A stretch of 64,000 nucleotides of DNA, taken from contig NZ_MVOI01000004.1 in NCBI RefSeq assembly GCF_002283555.1, positions 82,175-146,174 on the forward strand, read 5' to 3'. This document shows, piece after piece, positions 43,099 to 53,266 of this stretch. Within the stretch, counting starts at the first letter, position 1; every line of letters starts with the position of its first letter. A program made the position numbers and the translations under genes. Source of the DNA: Rubrivirga sp. SAORIC476 (GTDB lineage: Bacteria; Bacteroidota; Rhodothermia; Rhodothermales; Rubricoccaceae). The notes beneath the pieces are model-generated. The model saw only the letters and a list, made by a program, of their open reading frames with translations. It was not told where the DNA came from and searched no databases.

Positions 43099-43788
43099 CT
43101 ACCGGTCCGACAGCGCCAGTCGGAGCGTCACGCCGACGTTGCTCGCGTCGAACTCGGTTCCGTCCTCTGACGTGTAGCGGATAGCGGTGTAAGACGCCCC
43201 GATCCATCGCCAGCCTGCCGCGAGGGTCGCGCCGTCGGCAGCGTCGAAGTCGACGTCCGAGAAGAAGTCGTCACCGTAGAGGGTGATGCCGGCGTGCCGC
43301 GTGTAGGCAGCCTCGGCCCACACGGCATCCGTGACATCGGCTCGGAGTCCAAACTCGATGGGGATGCGGGTCAGCCGGATGTCGGCGTTGTCGGAGGCGT
43401 TGAGCACGAACTTGTAGCCGATCGACCCGAACAGCGACAGCGGAAGCGTCGCGACGGGGCGCGCCCGGAGGCCTGCCGCGAAGGTGCCGCCCTGGCCCGC
43501 GCTCAGCGTCTGGCTGCCCCCGTCGGTGAGGAGCAACTCGATCACGTCGTCTCCGCCGACCTCGACGGCGAACTCCCCGTACACATCGAACACGGGAGCC
43601 GCTGTCTCCGGCTTCGCCGCGGGGGCTCGCGCTGTCGCCGAGGTGGGCCGTGCCGGCGGTGTGCCGGACCGGGGCTCGGGACTCGATTCAAGCCACGGGG
43701 CAGGCAGAACCGCAGCGACGGAGTCGGGGGCCGTCTGTGCGAGAACAGGAGCGGCGAGGACCGCGAGGAGCGGGAGAAGCGTGCGCAT
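43099..43788 (-). CDS. Outer-membrane beta-barrel-like protein
   Basis: A 229-residue exported protein: signal peptide MRTLLPLLAVLAAPVLAQ from the ATG at 43788, then a Pro/Ala-rich linker (SGTPPARPTSATARAPAAKP) of about 45 residues. A barrel follows with alternating strands such as VFDVYGEFAVEVGGDDVIEL, FGLRADVTDAVWAEAAYT and GATLAAGWRWIGASYTAIRY. The C-terminal strand VGVTLRLALSDR ends in a typical barrel terminus. Length and pattern suggest an 8-strand barrel; function is unknown. Confidence 0.72.
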   Translation of the reverse strand: MRTLLPLLAVLAAPVLAQTAPDSVAAVLPAPWLESSPEPRSGTPPARPTSATARAPAAKPETAAPVFDVYGEFAVEVGGDDVIELLLTDGGSQTLSAGQGGTFAAGLRARPVATLPLSLFGSIGYKFVLNASDNADIRLTRIPIEFGLRADVTDAVWAEAAYTRHAGITLYGDDFFSDVDFDAADGATLAAGWRWIGASYTAIRYTSEDGTEFDASNVGVTLRLALSDR

Positions 43789-43862
43789 CGGGGAGACGGG
43801 CGGGAACGGGCGACGAAGATCGCCCCCTGCGTCGCGTCTGTCCAGGTCCGAGCCGGAGCCGT

Positions 43863-44252
43863 TCAGGCCTGAGAGCGCGTGCGTACCGGTTCTATCGGCC
43901 CGTTGCCATCCACGGGCGCTGCCGGTCCCGTCGCCTGCCCCGACTCGGCAAGCTCTCGCCAGCGCACGGCGTCGGCCTGGGCTTGCTCGAGCGCCTCCAG
44001 GCGTGCGTCGAGGTCGAGGATGGTGCGAGCATCCATCTCGTCCACCGGGTGCGAGGCCCGCTCGGCTCGGGCCACGGGCTTCGGCTCGCGGACGCGGCGG
44101 CGGTAGATGGCAACGCCGTTCGTCAGGGCGGTCACCATCGCCAGCATCGCGCCCACCATCAGGGTGTCCTTGTCGTCGCTGGCGAATCCGATGAACGCGA
44201 ACGCCATCAGGAACGCATTGAGGGCGATCAGCAGAGTATCGGAGAGCTTCAT
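43863..44252 (-). CDS. Small membrane protein with coiled-coil-like tail
   Basis: A 129-residue protein from the ATG at 44252 (an upstream start would add MRRPSFVCPGC). Two hydrophobic helices (LIALNAFLMAFAFIGFAS and LMVGAMLAMVTALTNGVAIY) are followed by a basic stop-transfer RRRVREPK and then a heptad-like acidic helix ARTILDLDARLEALEQAQAD. It may be an inner-membrane protein with a cytoplasmic tail. I do not recognise the family. It lies downstream of fbaB on the same strand, separated by a hairpin. Confidence 0.6.
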   Translation of the reverse strand: MKLSDTLLIALNAFLMAFAFIGFASDDKDTLMVGAMLAMVTALTNGVAIYRRRVREPKPVARAERASHPVDEMDARTILDLDARLEALEQAQADAVRWRELAESGQATGPAAPVDGNGPIEPVRTRSQA

Positions 44253-44270
44253 GCAGCCGGGGCAAACGAA

Positions 44271-44302
44271 CGAGGGACGCCGCATCGCTACGGCGCCCCT
44301 CG
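44271..44302 (-). terminator. Hairpin after fbaB
   Basis: CGAGGG-A-CGCCG pairs with CGGCG-C-CCCTCG, 11 pairs with one mismatch around an 8-base loop. On the minus strand it starts about 22 nt past the aldolase stop and precedes the start of the next gene. Confidence 0.45.
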
Positions 44303-44324
44303 TCGGGTGTTGCGCAGAGGCCGG

Positions 44325-45389
44325 TTAGGCCACCGTCACCGCGTCGTCGAGGTACACGTCCTGGATCGTGTTGAGCAAGCGGATGCCCTCGGAGCGCTCG
44401 CGCTGGAACGCCTTGCGGCCCGAGATCAGGCCCATGCCGCCCGCGCGCTTGTTGATCACGGCCGTGCGGACCGCCTGGCCGAAGTCGTCAGCGCCCGAGC
44501 CTCCGCCCGAGTTGATGAGGCCGGCGCGGCCCATGTAGCCATTGGCCACCTGGTAGCGCGTCAGGTCGATGGGATGGTCGCTGGCGAGCTCGGTGTAGAT
44601 GCGCTCGTCCAGCTTGCCGTAGCTGCTGTCGCCCGCGTTGAGCGCCTTGTAGCCGCCGTTGTTGGTCGGCTGCTTCTGCTTGAGGATGTCCGCCTCGAGC
44701 GTCGCGCCGATGTGGTTGGCCTGGCCCGTCAGGTCGGCTGCCGACTCGTAGCTGACGCCGTCGACCGTGAAGCCGCTGTTGCGGACGTAGCACCACAGGA
44801 TGGTCGCCATGCCCAGCTCGTGGGCGTGGGCGAAGGCCTGCGAGACCTCCTGGATCTGGCGGTCCGACTCCGGCGCGCCGAAGTAGATCGTCGCCCCGAT
44901 GGCGACGCAGCCCATGTTCCAGGCCTCCTCGACGCGGGCGAACATGATCTGGTCGAACGTGTTCGGGTACGTGAGGAGCTCGTTGTGGTTGACCTTCAGG
45001 ATGAGCGGAATCTTGTGGGCGTACTTCCGCGCCACCATCCCGAGCGCGCCGTACGTCGTCGCGACGCCGTTGCATCCGCCCTCGATCGCCAGCTCGATGA
45101 TGTTCTCCGGGTCGAAGTAGTCCGGGTTCTTGCCGAACGAGGCGCCCGCCGAGTGCTCAATGCCCTGGTCGATGGGCAGGATGGACAGGTACCCGGTCCC
45201 GCCGAGGCGGCCGTGGTCATACAGCTGCTGCAGGGACCGCATGACCGGGATGGAGCGGTCGGACGGGCCGAAGATGCGGTCGACGAAGTCGGGGCCGGGC
45301 AGGTGGAGCCGGTCCTTCGAGATGGCAGGCGAGTCGAAGCCGAGCAGGGAGTCGGCCTCGTCGCCGAGGTACGATTCGATCGTGGGCAT
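44325..45389 (-). CDS. fbaB: Class I fructose-bisphosphate aldolase (FbaB/DhnA type)
   Basis: A 354-residue class I aldolase of the DhnA branch, cleaving fructose 1,6-bisphosphate by a Schiff base. The Lys is expected in [15 protein letters not shown]. Other family blocks are [20 protein letters not shown] near the N-terminus, [22 protein letters not shown], and [18 protein letters not shown]-terminal [19 protein letters not shown] is the phosphate-binding region. The ATG at 45389 starts the protein about 20 residues before homology. Together with enolase and the ROK kinase in this window it serves glycolysis. Confidence 0.92.
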   Translation of the reverse strand: MPTIESYLGDEADSLLGFDSPAISKDRLHLPGPDFVDRIFGPSDRSIPVMRSLQQLYDHGRLGGTGYLSILPIDQGIEHSAGASFGKNPDYFDPENIIELAIEGGCNGVATTYGALGMVARKYAHKIPLILKVNHNELLTYPNTFDQIMFARVEEAWNMGCVAIGATIYFGAPESDRQIQEVSQAFAHAHELGMATILWCYVRNSGFTVDGVSYESAADLTGQANHIGATLEADILKQKQPTNNGGYKALNAGDSSYGKLDERIYTELASDHPIDLTRYQVANGYMGRAGLINSGGGSGADDFGQAVRTAVINKRAGGMGLISGRKAFQRERSEGIRLLNTIQDVYLDDAVTVA

Positions 45390-45481
45390 AGGGAGGGTCG
45401 GGATCGGAGGGGGTGTGAAGATAGCGGGCGCATCGCCCCGTCGGCCCCGTCGGTGGACTGGAAGCGGTTCCTGTGCAGCGA

Positions 45482-46549
45482 TTACACGATGGGGGCAGGC
45501 CAGAGGTCCGCCGGGAGCGGGCGACGACCGGTGAGCGCATCGGCAAGCCGCTCGGCGATCAGGGGGGCGGTCAGAAGCCCCTTGGCGCCGAGCCCGGTCA
45601 CCACCCAGACGCCCGGGTGACCGGGCAGCGGTCCAGCGAGGGGAAGGCGGCGAGGCGACACGACGGCCGGAACGGTCAGACGGACGCCCGCCTGCCGCTC
45701 GATCACCTCCGCCTGGGCGAGGGCTGGCACCAGGGCGGAGGCACGCTCGATCAAGCCCGCGTCGCGAGCGGGGTCGGGTGCGAAGTCAGTGAACGTGTGC
45801 TCGAACGTGGCGCCGACCAGGACACCGTCGGCTCGGGGCACCACGTAGCCCGCGCCCGCGATGGCGGGATGGTCGGCCAGCAGAGTCGCCGGACGCCCGA
45901 GGCGGACCGTCTGTCCTTTGACGCGGTGCAGCGGGAGCGTCGCCAGAGCTGGGAGGGAGCGGGCGCCGTCGCCGAGGGCGAGCACGAGGGCGGCCGCCTG
46001 GACAGTGCCACGATCCGTTATTGCATGAAGAGGTGCCGTTCCGTGCCACCCGGTGAGCGTGGCGTCCATCACGCGGCCTCCGCGCTGCACCACCACCTCC
46101 AGCGCGGCTCTCACGAACGCGGCGATGTCCACGGATCCGCCCGAGGCGACCTCCAACGTGCCGTGTGGGGAGGCGACCGCTGGCCATCGCTCGCCGCTCG
46201 CCTCGGGCAGGTGCCACCGCAGCTCCCCGTGCAGAGAGGCCCGATCGCGGAACGTCGCCGCCTGGAGTGCCGTGGTCGCCGGCCGGACGACGCCCGTCCG
46301 CTGGTACAGATAAGGGCCAGCCTCTTCGGCGAGGGCCGTGAGTGCGTCGAGGGCCTCTGCGTGCCGCCATGCGGCCTTCGCCTTGCGGCCCATGAACGGG
46401 TTCACCATCCCTGCCGCCGCACCGCTGGCGCCTCGGGCTGGCCCCTCGGCCTCGATCACCAGGACCTCGTGAGTCCGGCTCAGGACCAGCGCCGCACACG
46501 CGCCCGCCAATCCCGCACCCACGACCACGATCTCGGCACCAGGGGACAT
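45482..46549 (-). CDS. FAD-dependent oxidoreductase (DadA/MnmC-like fold)
   Basis: A 355-residue flavoprotein. The dinucleotide fold is [20 protein letters not shown] (residues 7-26), followed by the [16 protein letters not shown] stretch that characterises a Bacteroidota group of DAO-fold oxidases of the DadA/MnmC C-domain type. Motifs [11 protein letters not shown] and [17 protein letters not shown] lie mid-protein and the C-terminal [19 protein letters not shown] binds the isoalloxazine side. The substrate, probably an amino acid or sugar acid, is unknown. It diverges from the glycine oxidase gene thiO with only about 35 bases between starts, so the two may share regulation. Confidence 0.82.
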   Translation of the reverse strand: MSPGAEIVVVGAGLAGACAALVLSRTHEVLVIEAEGPARGASGAAAGMVNPFMGRKAKAAWRHAEALDALTALAEEAGPYLYQRTGVVRPATTALQAATFRDRASLHGELRWHLPEASGERWPAVASPHGTLEVASGGSVDIAAFVRAALEVVVQRGGRVMDATLTGWHGTAPLHAITDRGTVQAAALVLALGDGARSLPALATLPLHRVKGQTVRLGRPATLLADHPAIAGAGYVVPRADGVLVGATFEHTFTDFAPDPARDAGLIERASALVPALAQAEVIERQAGVRLTVPAVVSPRRLPLAGPLPGHPGVWVVTGLGAKGLLTAPLIAERLADALTGRRPLPADLWPAPIV

Positions 46550-46584
46550 GGGGTAGAGGCGGCGAGAAGGGGAGAGGGCGACGG

Positions 46585-47763
46585 GTGCGGGTAGCTTGCC
46601 AACCCAAGATCGCCGTGCGCACCGTGCAGGACCCCTCATTCGAAGTCATCGTCGTCGGCGGCGGGGTCGCCGGGCTCGGCGTCGCCTGGGAGCTCGCCCA
46701 GCGTGGGCGTCGGGTGCGAGTGCTGGAGGGCCGGCACGTCGGGGCGGGCGCGACCTGGGCGGCTGCCGGGATGCTCGCCCCGTCGGCCGAGATCGGCTTC
46801 GAGGAGCTGGATCTGTACGCCCTCGGGCGGGAAAGCCTTGCCCGGTGGCCCGTCTTCGCGCGTCGCCTCGAAGCCGCCTCGGGGCGGTCGGTGGGCTACC
46901 GCGACGACGGGACGCTGGTGGTGGCCGACGACCGCGACAGCCTCCGTGCGCTCCGGCGCCTGTTCGACTTCCAGACAGATCATGGAGTCCCCGTCGAGTG
47001 GCTCAGTGGCGAGGAGGCCGTGGATCTGGAGCCGATGCTTTCCCCTCGCCTGCCCGCCGCCATCGTCGCTCCTGGGGATCATCAGGTCGACAACCGGGCG
47101 GTGCTCCGTGCGCTCCACCGCGCCGCCTTGGCCAGTGGCGTGGACGTGCGAGAGGAGACTCCAGTCTCCCGCATCGTGCCTGGGGCCGACCGGCCCGAGG
47201 TGGTGCTGGCCGATGGCACGACGCTCGACGCCCGCGCCGTGGTGCTCGCCGCGGGGGCGTGGAGCGCGAGCCTGGGAGGGCTCGATCCGGCCCCGCCTGT
47301 GCGCGGCGTGAAGGGGCAGGCGCTCGCCCTTCGCCTCGACCCGGATCGCGGTCTCGATCTTCGGCACGTCGTCCGCGGCCCCGACGCCTACCTCGTTCCG
47401 AAAGCCGACGGGCGGCTGGTGGTCGGCGCGACGAGTGAGGATGGCGTGCCGGACACGCGAGTCACGGGTGGCGGTGTGTTTCGGCTCCTCGAAGGCGCCG
47501 TGGCGGTCGTTCCCGGCGTCGAGGAAATGGAGTTCGTCGAGACCTGGGCGGCCCATCGCCCCGCCTCGCGGGACCACGCGCCGTTGCTCGGGCAGAGTGC
47601 CCACCCAGGCGTGTTTTACGCGACCGGGCACTACCGGCACGGGGTCCTGCTGGCTCCGGTGACCGCCGAGGAGGTCGCCGCCGCGGTGGACCGCACCCTG
47701 GCGGGCGCGCCCGAAACAGCGCCCGTGCTCGCTCCGTTCGCGCCGCTCCGGTTTCCCTCCTGA
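46585..47763 (+). CDS. thiO: Glycine oxidase ThiO
   Basis: A 392-residue FAD enzyme oxidising glycine to the iminoglycine used for the thiazole ring. The FAD motif is [21 protein letters not shown], then [12 protein letters not shown]; the C-terminal [19 protein letters not shown] is the family's flavin-binding block, and [10 protein letters not shown] lies mid-protein. The N-terminal ten residues before the fold are uncertain: GTG codons at 46585, 46615 and 46624 are all possible, and a GGAGAG stretch 8 nt before 46585 favours the first. It heads a thiO-thiS-thiG-tenI/thiE-thiD run, indicating an aerobic, ThiH-independent thiazole route. Confidence 0.9.
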   Translation: MRVACQPKIAVRTVQDPSFEVIVVGGGVAGLGVAWELAQRGRRVRVLEGRHVGAGATWAAAGMLAPSAEIGFEELDLYALGRESLARWPVFARRLEAASGRSVGYRDDGTLVVADDRDSLRALRRLFDFQTDHGVPVEWLSGEEAVDLEPMLSPRLPAAIVAPGDHQVDNRAVLRALHRAALASGVDVREETPVSRIVPGADRPEVVLADGTTLDARAVVLAAGAWSASLGGLDPAPPVRGVKGQALALRLDPDRGLDLRHVVRGPDAYLVPKADGRLVVGATSEDGVPDTRVTGGGVFRLLEGAVAVVPGVEEMEFVETWAAHRPASRDHAPLLGQSAHPGVFYATGHYRHGVLLAPVTAEEVAAAVDRTLAGAPETAPVLAPFAPLRFPS

Positions 47764-47766
47764 TCC

Positions 47767-47976
47767 GTGCCCACCCTTCGCATCAACGGCGAGACGCGAG
47801 ACGCGTCGACCCCGCTCGCCATCGACGCCCTGCTCGTCCACCTCGGGCGCGACCCCAGCCTCCCTGGCGTGGCGGTGGCCGTGGGGGACCGCGTCGTGCC
47901 CCGCTCCCTCTGGCCGACCACCGAGGTGGCCGACGGCGACCACGTCGAGATCATCACGGCCTCCCAGGGTGGCTGA
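47767..47976 (+). CDS. thiS: Sulfur carrier protein ThiS
   Basis: A 69-residue ubiquitin-fold carrier that donates sulfur, as a C-terminal thiocarboxylate, to thiazole synthase. The last two residues are Gly-Gly (ITASQGG), and [30 protein letters not shown] and [11 protein letters not shown] match the family. The GTG at 47767 begins three bases after the thiO stop. The activating adenylyltransferase (ThiF/MoeB) is not in the window. Confidence 0.92.
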   Translation: MPTLRINGETRDASTPLAIDALLVHLGRDPSLPGVAVAVGDRVVPRSLWPTTEVADGDHVEIITASQGG

Positions 47977-48040
47977 GGACGATGCCCCGGTGCGCGCCCG
48001 GGAACGTCTCGGCCGGCCCTCTGATACCGATTCCCTCGAC

Positions 48041-48916
48041 ATGACCCACCCCGACTCGGTGACCTCTCTGCCTGGCGCGGCTCCGACCGTCGTGTCCCCG
48101 CTTGCTCCGGCCGACGACACATGGAGCGTAGGCGGCGTGACGCTGTCGAGCCGCGTGCTCCTCGGGACCAGCCGGTATCCGAGCCTTCAGACGATGCTGG
48201 AGTCGGTCGAGGCGTCCGGAGCCGAGGTGGTCACGGTCTCCGTCCGGCGCGTCGACCTCGGGGCCACCGGCGACGGCCAGACGCTCCTCGGGTCGCTCCG
48301 CCAGCGGACCACCACCGACGGCCGGCCGCTCCACCTGCTGCCGAATACGGCGGGCTGCTATACAGCCAAGGAGGCCATCTTTACCGCCCACCTCGCCCGC
48401 GAGGCGCTGGAGACCGACTGGATCAAGCTGGAGGTGATCGGAGACGAGGAGACCCTCTACCCGGACGCGGTGCAACTCCTCAAAGCCGCCTCAGAGTTGG
48501 TGCGCGACGGGTTCGAGGTGTTCGCCTACTGCGGCGACGATCCGATCACGGCCCGAAAGCTGGCGGACCTCGGGTGCGCCGCCGTGATGCCACTCGCCGC
48601 CCCCATTGGGAGTGGAATGGGGCTTGTCAATCCGTACGCGCTGCGCATCATCCGCGAGCTGCTGCCCGATGTGCCGCTGGTGGTCGATGCCGGCATCGGC
48701 ACGGCGTCGGACGCGGCGCGGGCGATGGAACTCGGGTACGACGCAGTGCTCCTCAATACCGCCGTGTCGGGGGCGATGCACCCGGTCCAGATGGCGGCGG
48801 CCATCGGGCACGCGGTAGCCGGAGGGCGCCTCGCACGACGGGCCGGACGCATCCCGCGCCGCCTCTACGCTCAGGCCTCCACCCCGGACGACGGGCGCGT
48901 CGAGGTGGACGAGTGA
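48041..48916 (+). CDS. thiG: Thiazole synthase ThiG
   Basis: A 291-residue (beta/alpha)8 enzyme building the thiazole phosphate carboxylate from deoxyxylulose phosphate, the glycine imine and ThiS thiocarboxylate. The Schiff-base Lys is in [18 protein letters not shown]; other blocks are [33 protein letters not shown] and [19 protein letters not shown]. The ATG at 48041 is preferred; a GTG at 47969 overlapping thiS is possible, and either start adds a 25-50-residue extension to the usual 256. The stop overlaps the GTG of the next gene (GTGA). Confidence 0.92.
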   Translation: MTHPDSVTSLPGAAPTVVSPLAPADDTWSVGGVTLSSRVLLGTSRYPSLQTMLESVEASGAEVVTVSVRRVDLGATGDGQTLLGSLRQRTTTDGRPLHLLPNTAGCYTAKEAIFTAHLAREALETDWIKLEVIGDEETLYPDAVQLLKAASELVRDGFEVFAYCGDDPITARKLADLGCAAVMPLAAPIGSGMGLVNPYALRIIRELLPDVPLVVDAGIGTASDAARAMELGYDAVLLNTAVSGAMHPVQMAAAIGHAVAGGRLARRAGRIPRRLYAQASTPDDGRVEVDE

Positions 48917-49563
48917 GCGGGGAGAGGGCGCCAGCGCTGCCGAGGGTGCTGCTCATCGCTGATGGGTTCGCGTCCGGTCGGATGGAACTCGCCGCGGCGG
49001 ACATCCGCGAGCGTACCGTGCAGGCGGTGGCTGCGGGCATCCCCTGGGTGTCGCTGCGAGATCACGTGTCAGACGATGCTGCATTCGATGAGGCAGCTTC
49101 CGAGCTTATTCGGCAGATGCGGCTGGTGAACAGCGAGGTGGTGGTCTCCGTTCATGCACGACTCGAAGTGGCCGTCCGGCACGGTGCAGGGCTGCATGTC
49201 GGGCGGCGAGGCGCGACGCTGCCCGACGCGCTCGGAGCCGACCTCGTCGGTCCCGTCGGCGTCTCCACCCACTCGGCGACCGGGGCCGCGGTCGCGGCGC
49301 GCGGCGGGGCTCACTACGCGACGTTCTCCTCAGTCTTCGCAACCCGCACCCATCCCGATGCCGTCCCCGCGGGCATTGACCCGCTCCGGCTGGCCGCCGA
49401 CCGATCGGGCCTGCCCGTGCTCGCCCTTGGGGGGATGACGCCTCCTCGCGCTCGCATCGCCCGTCTGGTCGGCGCCCACGGCGCCGCCGCCATTTCGTCG
49501 CTCCTGTTCGCGTGGGACATCCCTCGCACGGTGGCCCAGTTCCTGGCTGCAGTCTCCGACTGA
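48913..49563 (+). CDS. ThiE/TenI family protein, likely TenI-like
   Basis: A 216-residue protein of the thiamine phosphate synthase/TenI superfamily. The barrel strands [35 protein letters not shown] and [21 protein letters not shown] are visible, ending in LALGGMT. The residues that bind pyrophosphate in true ThiE differ: the VNDD motif is VSVH here, the Lys of the GPIxPTxTK loop is replaced by His in SSVFATRTH, and the QxREK strand reads SLRDH. These changes and the STHS motif point to a TenI-type thiazole tautomerase rather than a synthase. The GTG start overlaps the thiG stop. Confidence 0.72.
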   Translation: MSGERAPALPRVLLIADGFASGRMELAAADIRERTVQAVAAGIPWVSLRDHVSDDAAFDEAASELIRQMRLVNSEVVVSVHARLEVAVRHGAGLHVGRRGATLPDALGADLVGPVGVSTHSATGAAVAARGGAHYATFSSVFATRTHPDAVPAGIDPLRLAADRSGLPVLALGGMTPPRARIARLVGAHGAAAISSLLFAWDIPRTVAQFLAAVSD

Positions 49564-49583
49564 GCCCTCTCTCACCTCTGTCC

Positions 49584-50414
49584 ATGTCCTCGTCTCCGAT
49601 CCCGACCGCCCTCACCATCGCTGGGTCCGACTCCGGGGGCGGTGCTGGCATCCAGGCCGACCTCAAGGCATTCGAGGCGCACGGTGTATTCGGCATGTCC
49701 GTCGTGACGGCGGTGACCGCCCAGAACAGCCACTCGGTCACGGCCATCCACGACATTCCGGTGGCGGTCGTCGCGGCCCAGATCGATGCCGTCGCAGAGG
49801 ACTTCCCGGTCGGCGCCGTCAAGACCGGCATGCTGGCGAGCCCAGAGATCGTGGCGGCCGTAGCGGAAGGGATCGAGCAGCACAGCCTGGGGCCGGTAGT
49901 GGTGGACCCCGTGATGGTCTCCAAGAGCGGGGATGCGCTGCTGGCTCCCGAGGCCGTCGGCGCCGTCGCAGAGCGTCTGATCCCGCTTGCGACGCTGGTC
50001 ACCCCGAACGCGCACGAGGCCGCGCGGTTGGCGGGGTTCGACGTGCGCACGCTGGACGACGCGCGCCGCGCGGCCGACGCCATCCTCCGCCTCGGGCCGG
50101 GCGCGGTGCTGATCAAAGGCGGTCACCTCGACGGAGAGTCCGAGGCAGTGGACGTGCTGATGTGGGCCGACGGGGAGTCCGTATTCCGGGAGGCTCGCGT
50201 CGACACGCCGCACACGCACGGCACGGGCTGCACCTACGCGAGCGCCATCGCGGCCAACCTGGCGCGGGGCCTCGCTCTCGCCGAGGCGGTCCAGCGTGCC
50301 CGGTCCTATCTCCAGCAGGCCATTCTCCACGCCGTCCCCCTCGGGTCCGGCCACGGCCCGACCCGCCACTTCTGGTTTCTGGACGGGTCGGAGGCCGGGC
50401 AGGGAAACGGGTGA
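49584..50414 (+). CDS. thiD: Hydroxymethylpyrimidine/phosphomethylpyrimidine kinase ThiD
   Basis: A 276-residue ribokinase-fold enzyme phosphorylating HMP and HMP phosphate in thiamine synthesis. [20 protein letters not shown] (residues 12-31) binds substrate, [15 protein letters not shown] is the central block, and the anion hole is [33 protein letters not shown] is family-typical. The ATG at 49584 lies 20 nt after the preceding stop. It is the last gene of the cluster. The HMP-forming ThiC is not in the window. Confidence 0.93.
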   Translation: MSSSPIPTALTIAGSDSGGGAGIQADLKAFEAHGVFGMSVVTAVTAQNSHSVTAIHDIPVAVVAAQIDAVAEDFPVGAVKTGMLASPEIVAAVAEGIEQHSLGPVVVDPVMVSKSGDALLAPEAVGAVAERLIPLATLVTPNAHEAARLAGFDVRTLDDARRAADAILRLGPGAVLIKGGHLDGESEAVDVLMWADGESVFREARVDTPHTHGTGCTYASAIAANLARGLALAEAVQRARSYLQQAILHAVPLGSGHGPTRHFWFLDGSEAGQGNG

Positions 50415-50543
50415 GGAGGCGACGGTAGCGAGAGGCGGCTGGTGGTGCATGCCGCGCTTCTCGCCCCTCCGCCCCGTCTTCACTTGAGGCCCCTTCCCGT
50501 AGCAGTCTATCTTGGCACTCGCCGACGGGGTCACCCCCTCGAC

Positions 50544-50617
<74 letters not shown>

Positions 50618-50620
50618 CAG

Positions 50621-50655
50621 ACCCCGATCTCCTCGGAGATCGGGGTTTTGTGTTT
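50621..50655 (+). terminator. Rho-independent terminator of tRNA-Arg
   Basis: CCCCGATCTC and GAGATCGGGG pair (10 bp, loop CTCG; the outer A-U can be added), followed directly by TTTTGTGTTT. It starts three bases after the tRNA and is the clearest terminator in the window. Confidence 0.9.
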
Positions 50656-50796
50656 AACGTCGCCGCCGCCAGCGCGCCGAGGCGGGCAGGGAGGGGCTCC
50701 ACCCGGTCTTCTCTCCCCGCGGACAATCCTTTGCGCGCCCGTTCACGTTGATGTGGGCTCGATTGCCTACTCTGGAGCGCTACCCTCCCGACGCCC

Positions 50797-52131
50797 GTGC
50801 CCGTCCGCATCGCCTCTGTCGATCCTGGCTCCCCCGCCGATACGCTCGGCTGGGCGACCGGGGATCAGATCCTCGCTATCAACGGTGAGCCGGTCGAGGA
50901 CGAACTGGACTTTCGGTTCAAGGCGTCCGACGAGACGCTGGTGCTGAAGGTCCGAAAGGGCGGCACCCTGGTCGAGGAGACCATCGAGAAGGAGCCCGAC
51001 GCCGGGCTGGGGGTCGAGCTGGAGGAGTTCCGCATCAAGACCTGCGGCGACGACTGCGTGTTCTGCTTCGTCGACCAGAACCCGGTCGGGTTGCGGGACA
51101 CGCTGTACTTCCGCGATGGCGACTTCCGGATGTCGTTCCTCTACGGCAACTACATCACGGTCACGAACCTCCGCGACCGCGACCTGGAGCGGATCGTCGA
51201 GCAGCGCCTGAGCCCGCTCTACGTCTCTGTCCATTGCACCGACGACGACGTCCGTGCGGAGATGATGGGGCATCGGACGCTCCGCGACCGTCAGGCCGAG
51301 AAGCTGCGCTTCCTCGCCGACCACGGCATCGAGCTGCACGCCCAGATCGTGCTCGTGCCGGGCTTCAACGACGGCGGGATGCTGGTCAAGACGATCCTCG
51401 ACCTGTTCGACCTGCACGAGCAGTTGTACTCTGTCAGCATCGTGCCTGTCGGGCTGACGGAGCACCGGAAGCAGCTGCTGGATCTGCGACCCGTCACGTC
51501 CTCCGAGGCCCGGCAGTTGGCCCGGCAGGTGGCCCGCTGGCAGGAGACCTTCCGCGAGGCCATCGGCCGCGGCTTCGTCTATCTCTCCGACGAGGTCTAC
51601 CTGCTCGCCGACCTCGACTTTCCGGACGAGGAGAGCTACGACGGCTACCCGCTGATGGAGAACGGCGTCGGCATGAGCCGCGACTTCCTGGACGAACTGG
51701 CGTTCCAGGCCGAGGACTTCCCCGACGCGCTGCCCACGCCGCGCCAGGTGACGCTCGTCTCCGGCGAGCTGACCGCGCCGTTGCTGCAGGACCGCGTCGA
51801 GCCGTTGCTCGAAGCCGTCGGCGGGCTGGAGGTCGACGTGGTGACGTGCGCGAACAAACTGTTCGGCGAGGTGGTGACCGTGAGCGGACTGCTCAACTTC
51901 AAGAGCTTCCTCGCAGAGCTCCGGCCCCGAGCCGAGGCGGGCACCCTCGGCGACCTCGTGGTGCTCCCGCCCGACTGCGTCAACTTCGAGGGGCTCTTCC
52001 TCGACAACCGGCCGGGCCAGATGACGCCGGAGGACCTCAGCCGCGCGCTCGGCGGCGTCGAGGTGGTGGTGTTCGACGGCGATTGGGGAGCGCTGGTCGA
52101 CCGCCTCGGCGAGCCTGTAGGCGCCGCGTGA
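50797..52131 (+). CDS. DUF512/PDZ-type radical SAM-like protein
   Basis: A 444-residue protein. An N-terminal PDZ-like domain (VDPGSPADTLGWATGDQILAI) precedes a CGDDCVFCFVDQNP motif (C-x3-C-x2-C) typical of this family and able to hold an Fe-S cluster. A TIM-barrel-like part (LYVSVHCTDDDVRAEMMGH, LHAQIVLVPGFNDGGML, VSIVPVGLTEHRKQLL) and the C-terminal DUF512 domain follow (LVSGELTAPLLQ, VSGLLNFKSFLAEL, VVLPPDCVNFEGLFLDN). The family has an unclear role in bacteria, possibly in RNA or sulfur metabolism. It starts with GTG or ATG at 50797 and leads a four-gene run to cdsA. Confidence 0.88.
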   Translation: MPVRIASVDPGSPADTLGWATGDQILAINGEPVEDELDFRFKASDETLVLKVRKGGTLVEETIEKEPDAGLGVELEEFRIKTCGDDCVFCFVDQNPVGLRDTLYFRDGDFRMSFLYGNYITVTNLRDRDLERIVEQRLSPLYVSVHCTDDDVRAEMMGHRTLRDRQAEKLRFLADHGIELHAQIVLVPGFNDGGMLVKTILDLFDLHEQLYSVSIVPVGLTEHRKQLLDLRPVTSSEARQLARQVARWQETFREAIGRGFVYLSDEVYLLADLDFPDEESYDGYPLMENGVGMSRDFLDELAFQAEDFPDALPTPRQVTLVSGELTAPLLQDRVEPLLEAVGGLEVDVVTCANKLFGEVVTVSGLLNFKSFLAELRPRAEAGTLGDLVVLPPDCVNFEGLFLDNRPGQMTPEDLSRALGGVEVVVFDGDWGALVDRLGEPVGAA

Positions 52132-52180
52132 ATCCCGGCACGGTCCCTGCCCGTTGAGGGCGCCCGCCTCCGCATCTCAC

Positions 52181-53266
52181 GTGACCGACCCGTCTCTTCC
52201 TCCCGTCGCCCAGGACGTCCCGGCGCCACCCGCGCCCCTCCTGGTGGGCTCCGAGCCTGCCGTCGTGGACGCATGGCGCCCGACGAGCCCGATCCCTCTG
52301 ACGGGCTGGATGGAGCGCAACCAGTTCCACCCGCTGCTGGCGGCGTTCATGGCGTTCGTGGTCGCCTTCCTGCTGTTCCAGCTCGTTGTCGCGCCGATCG
52401 TGCTCGCCGTCGGTGTCGCCATCGACGTGGTCCGGAACGGCGACGGCCAACCTCCGGACATGGGGATGCTGCTGGAGCAGTTGCAGACGAACGGCCGCCT
52501 GATGCTGACCGCCAACACCGTCGGCCAGTTCATCGGGTTCGGGCTGTTCGCGCTGCTGGTGGCGCGGCTTCACTCGCCGGAGACGCGCGCGTATCTCCGC
52601 ATCCGGCGCCCCGACGGTCCTGGCCTCGGGCTGGCTGCCCTCGGGTGGGCGGTGCTCTACCCGGCCGTCATCTGGACCGGCCAGCTCAACGAATCGATCC
52701 CCATGCCCGAGTGGCTGCGGACGCTGGAGCAACAGCAGGTGGACATGCTCGAAGGCCTCTTGCTAGGCAGCGAGTTGTCGACTGGTTTCCTGTTCCTGGC
52801 CCTCGCCATCACGCCGGCGCTCTGCGAAGAGGTGCTCTTCCGGGGGTACCTCCAGCGACAGGCCGAGCGCGGGTGGGGGACCGTAGCCAGCATCGTCGTG
52901 GTGGGCATCCTGTTCGGACTGTACCACCTCCGACTGAGCCAGGCGGTCCCGCTGTCCCTGCTGGGGATCTACCTCGGGTTCGTGGTCTGGGCGACGGGCA
53001 GCCTGTGGGCTGGCGTTCTGGTGCACCTGCTCAACAACGGCCTCGCTGTGATGGTGACCGCATTCGCCCGAGAGTCCCCGGATCTGGACCTCGATTCGAT
53101 CGAGGCGATGGGCGTGCCGTGGTATGTTGGCGTGTCCGGTCTCGCCCTGGCCGCCCTCGTGATGCGTGTGCTCGCAGCCCGCCGCCGACAGGTCGTGGGC
53201 GACACCCCGGACTCGGTCCCGGTGGACCTCCCTTCTGATTCCTCCCTTCTGCCTCTCTCCCCATGA
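52181..53266 (+). CDS. CPBP family intramembrane metalloprotease
   Basis: A 361-residue polytopic membrane protein. The CPBP/CAAX-prenyl-protease-2 (Abi) signature is seen: LCEEVLFRGYLQRQ (Glu-Glu and Arg), then ILFGLYHLRLSQ (His) and LVHLLNNGLA (His/Asn). About eight membrane helices surround it. It may process lipidated or membrane peptides; Abi proteins often serve immunity to self-peptides, but no bacteriocin gene is nearby. GTG at 52181 is preferred over a TTG at 52154. Its stop overlaps the following ATG. Confidence 0.88.
   Translation: MTDPSLPPVAQDVPAPPAPLLVGSEPAVVDAWRPTSPIPLTGWMERNQFHPLLAAFMAFVVAFLLFQLVVAPIVLAVGVAIDVVRNGDGQPPDMGMLLEQLQTNGRLMLTANTVGQFIGFGLFALLVARLHSPETRAYLRIRRPDGPGLGLAALGWAVLYPAVIWTGQLNESIPMPEWLRTLEQQQVDMLEGLLLGSELSTGFLFLALAITPALCEEVLFRGYLQRQAERGWGTVASIVVVGILFGLYHLRLSQAVPLSLLGIYLGFVVWATGSLWAGVLVHLLNNGLAVMVTAFARESPDLDLDSIEAMGVPWYVGVSGLALAALVMRVLAARRRQVVGDTPDSVPVDLPSDSSLLPLSP

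Noticed and set aside
46550..46584. TPP riboswitch before the thiamine cluster
   Set aside because: The divergent spacer is only about 35 bases and contains no conserved THI-box sequence.
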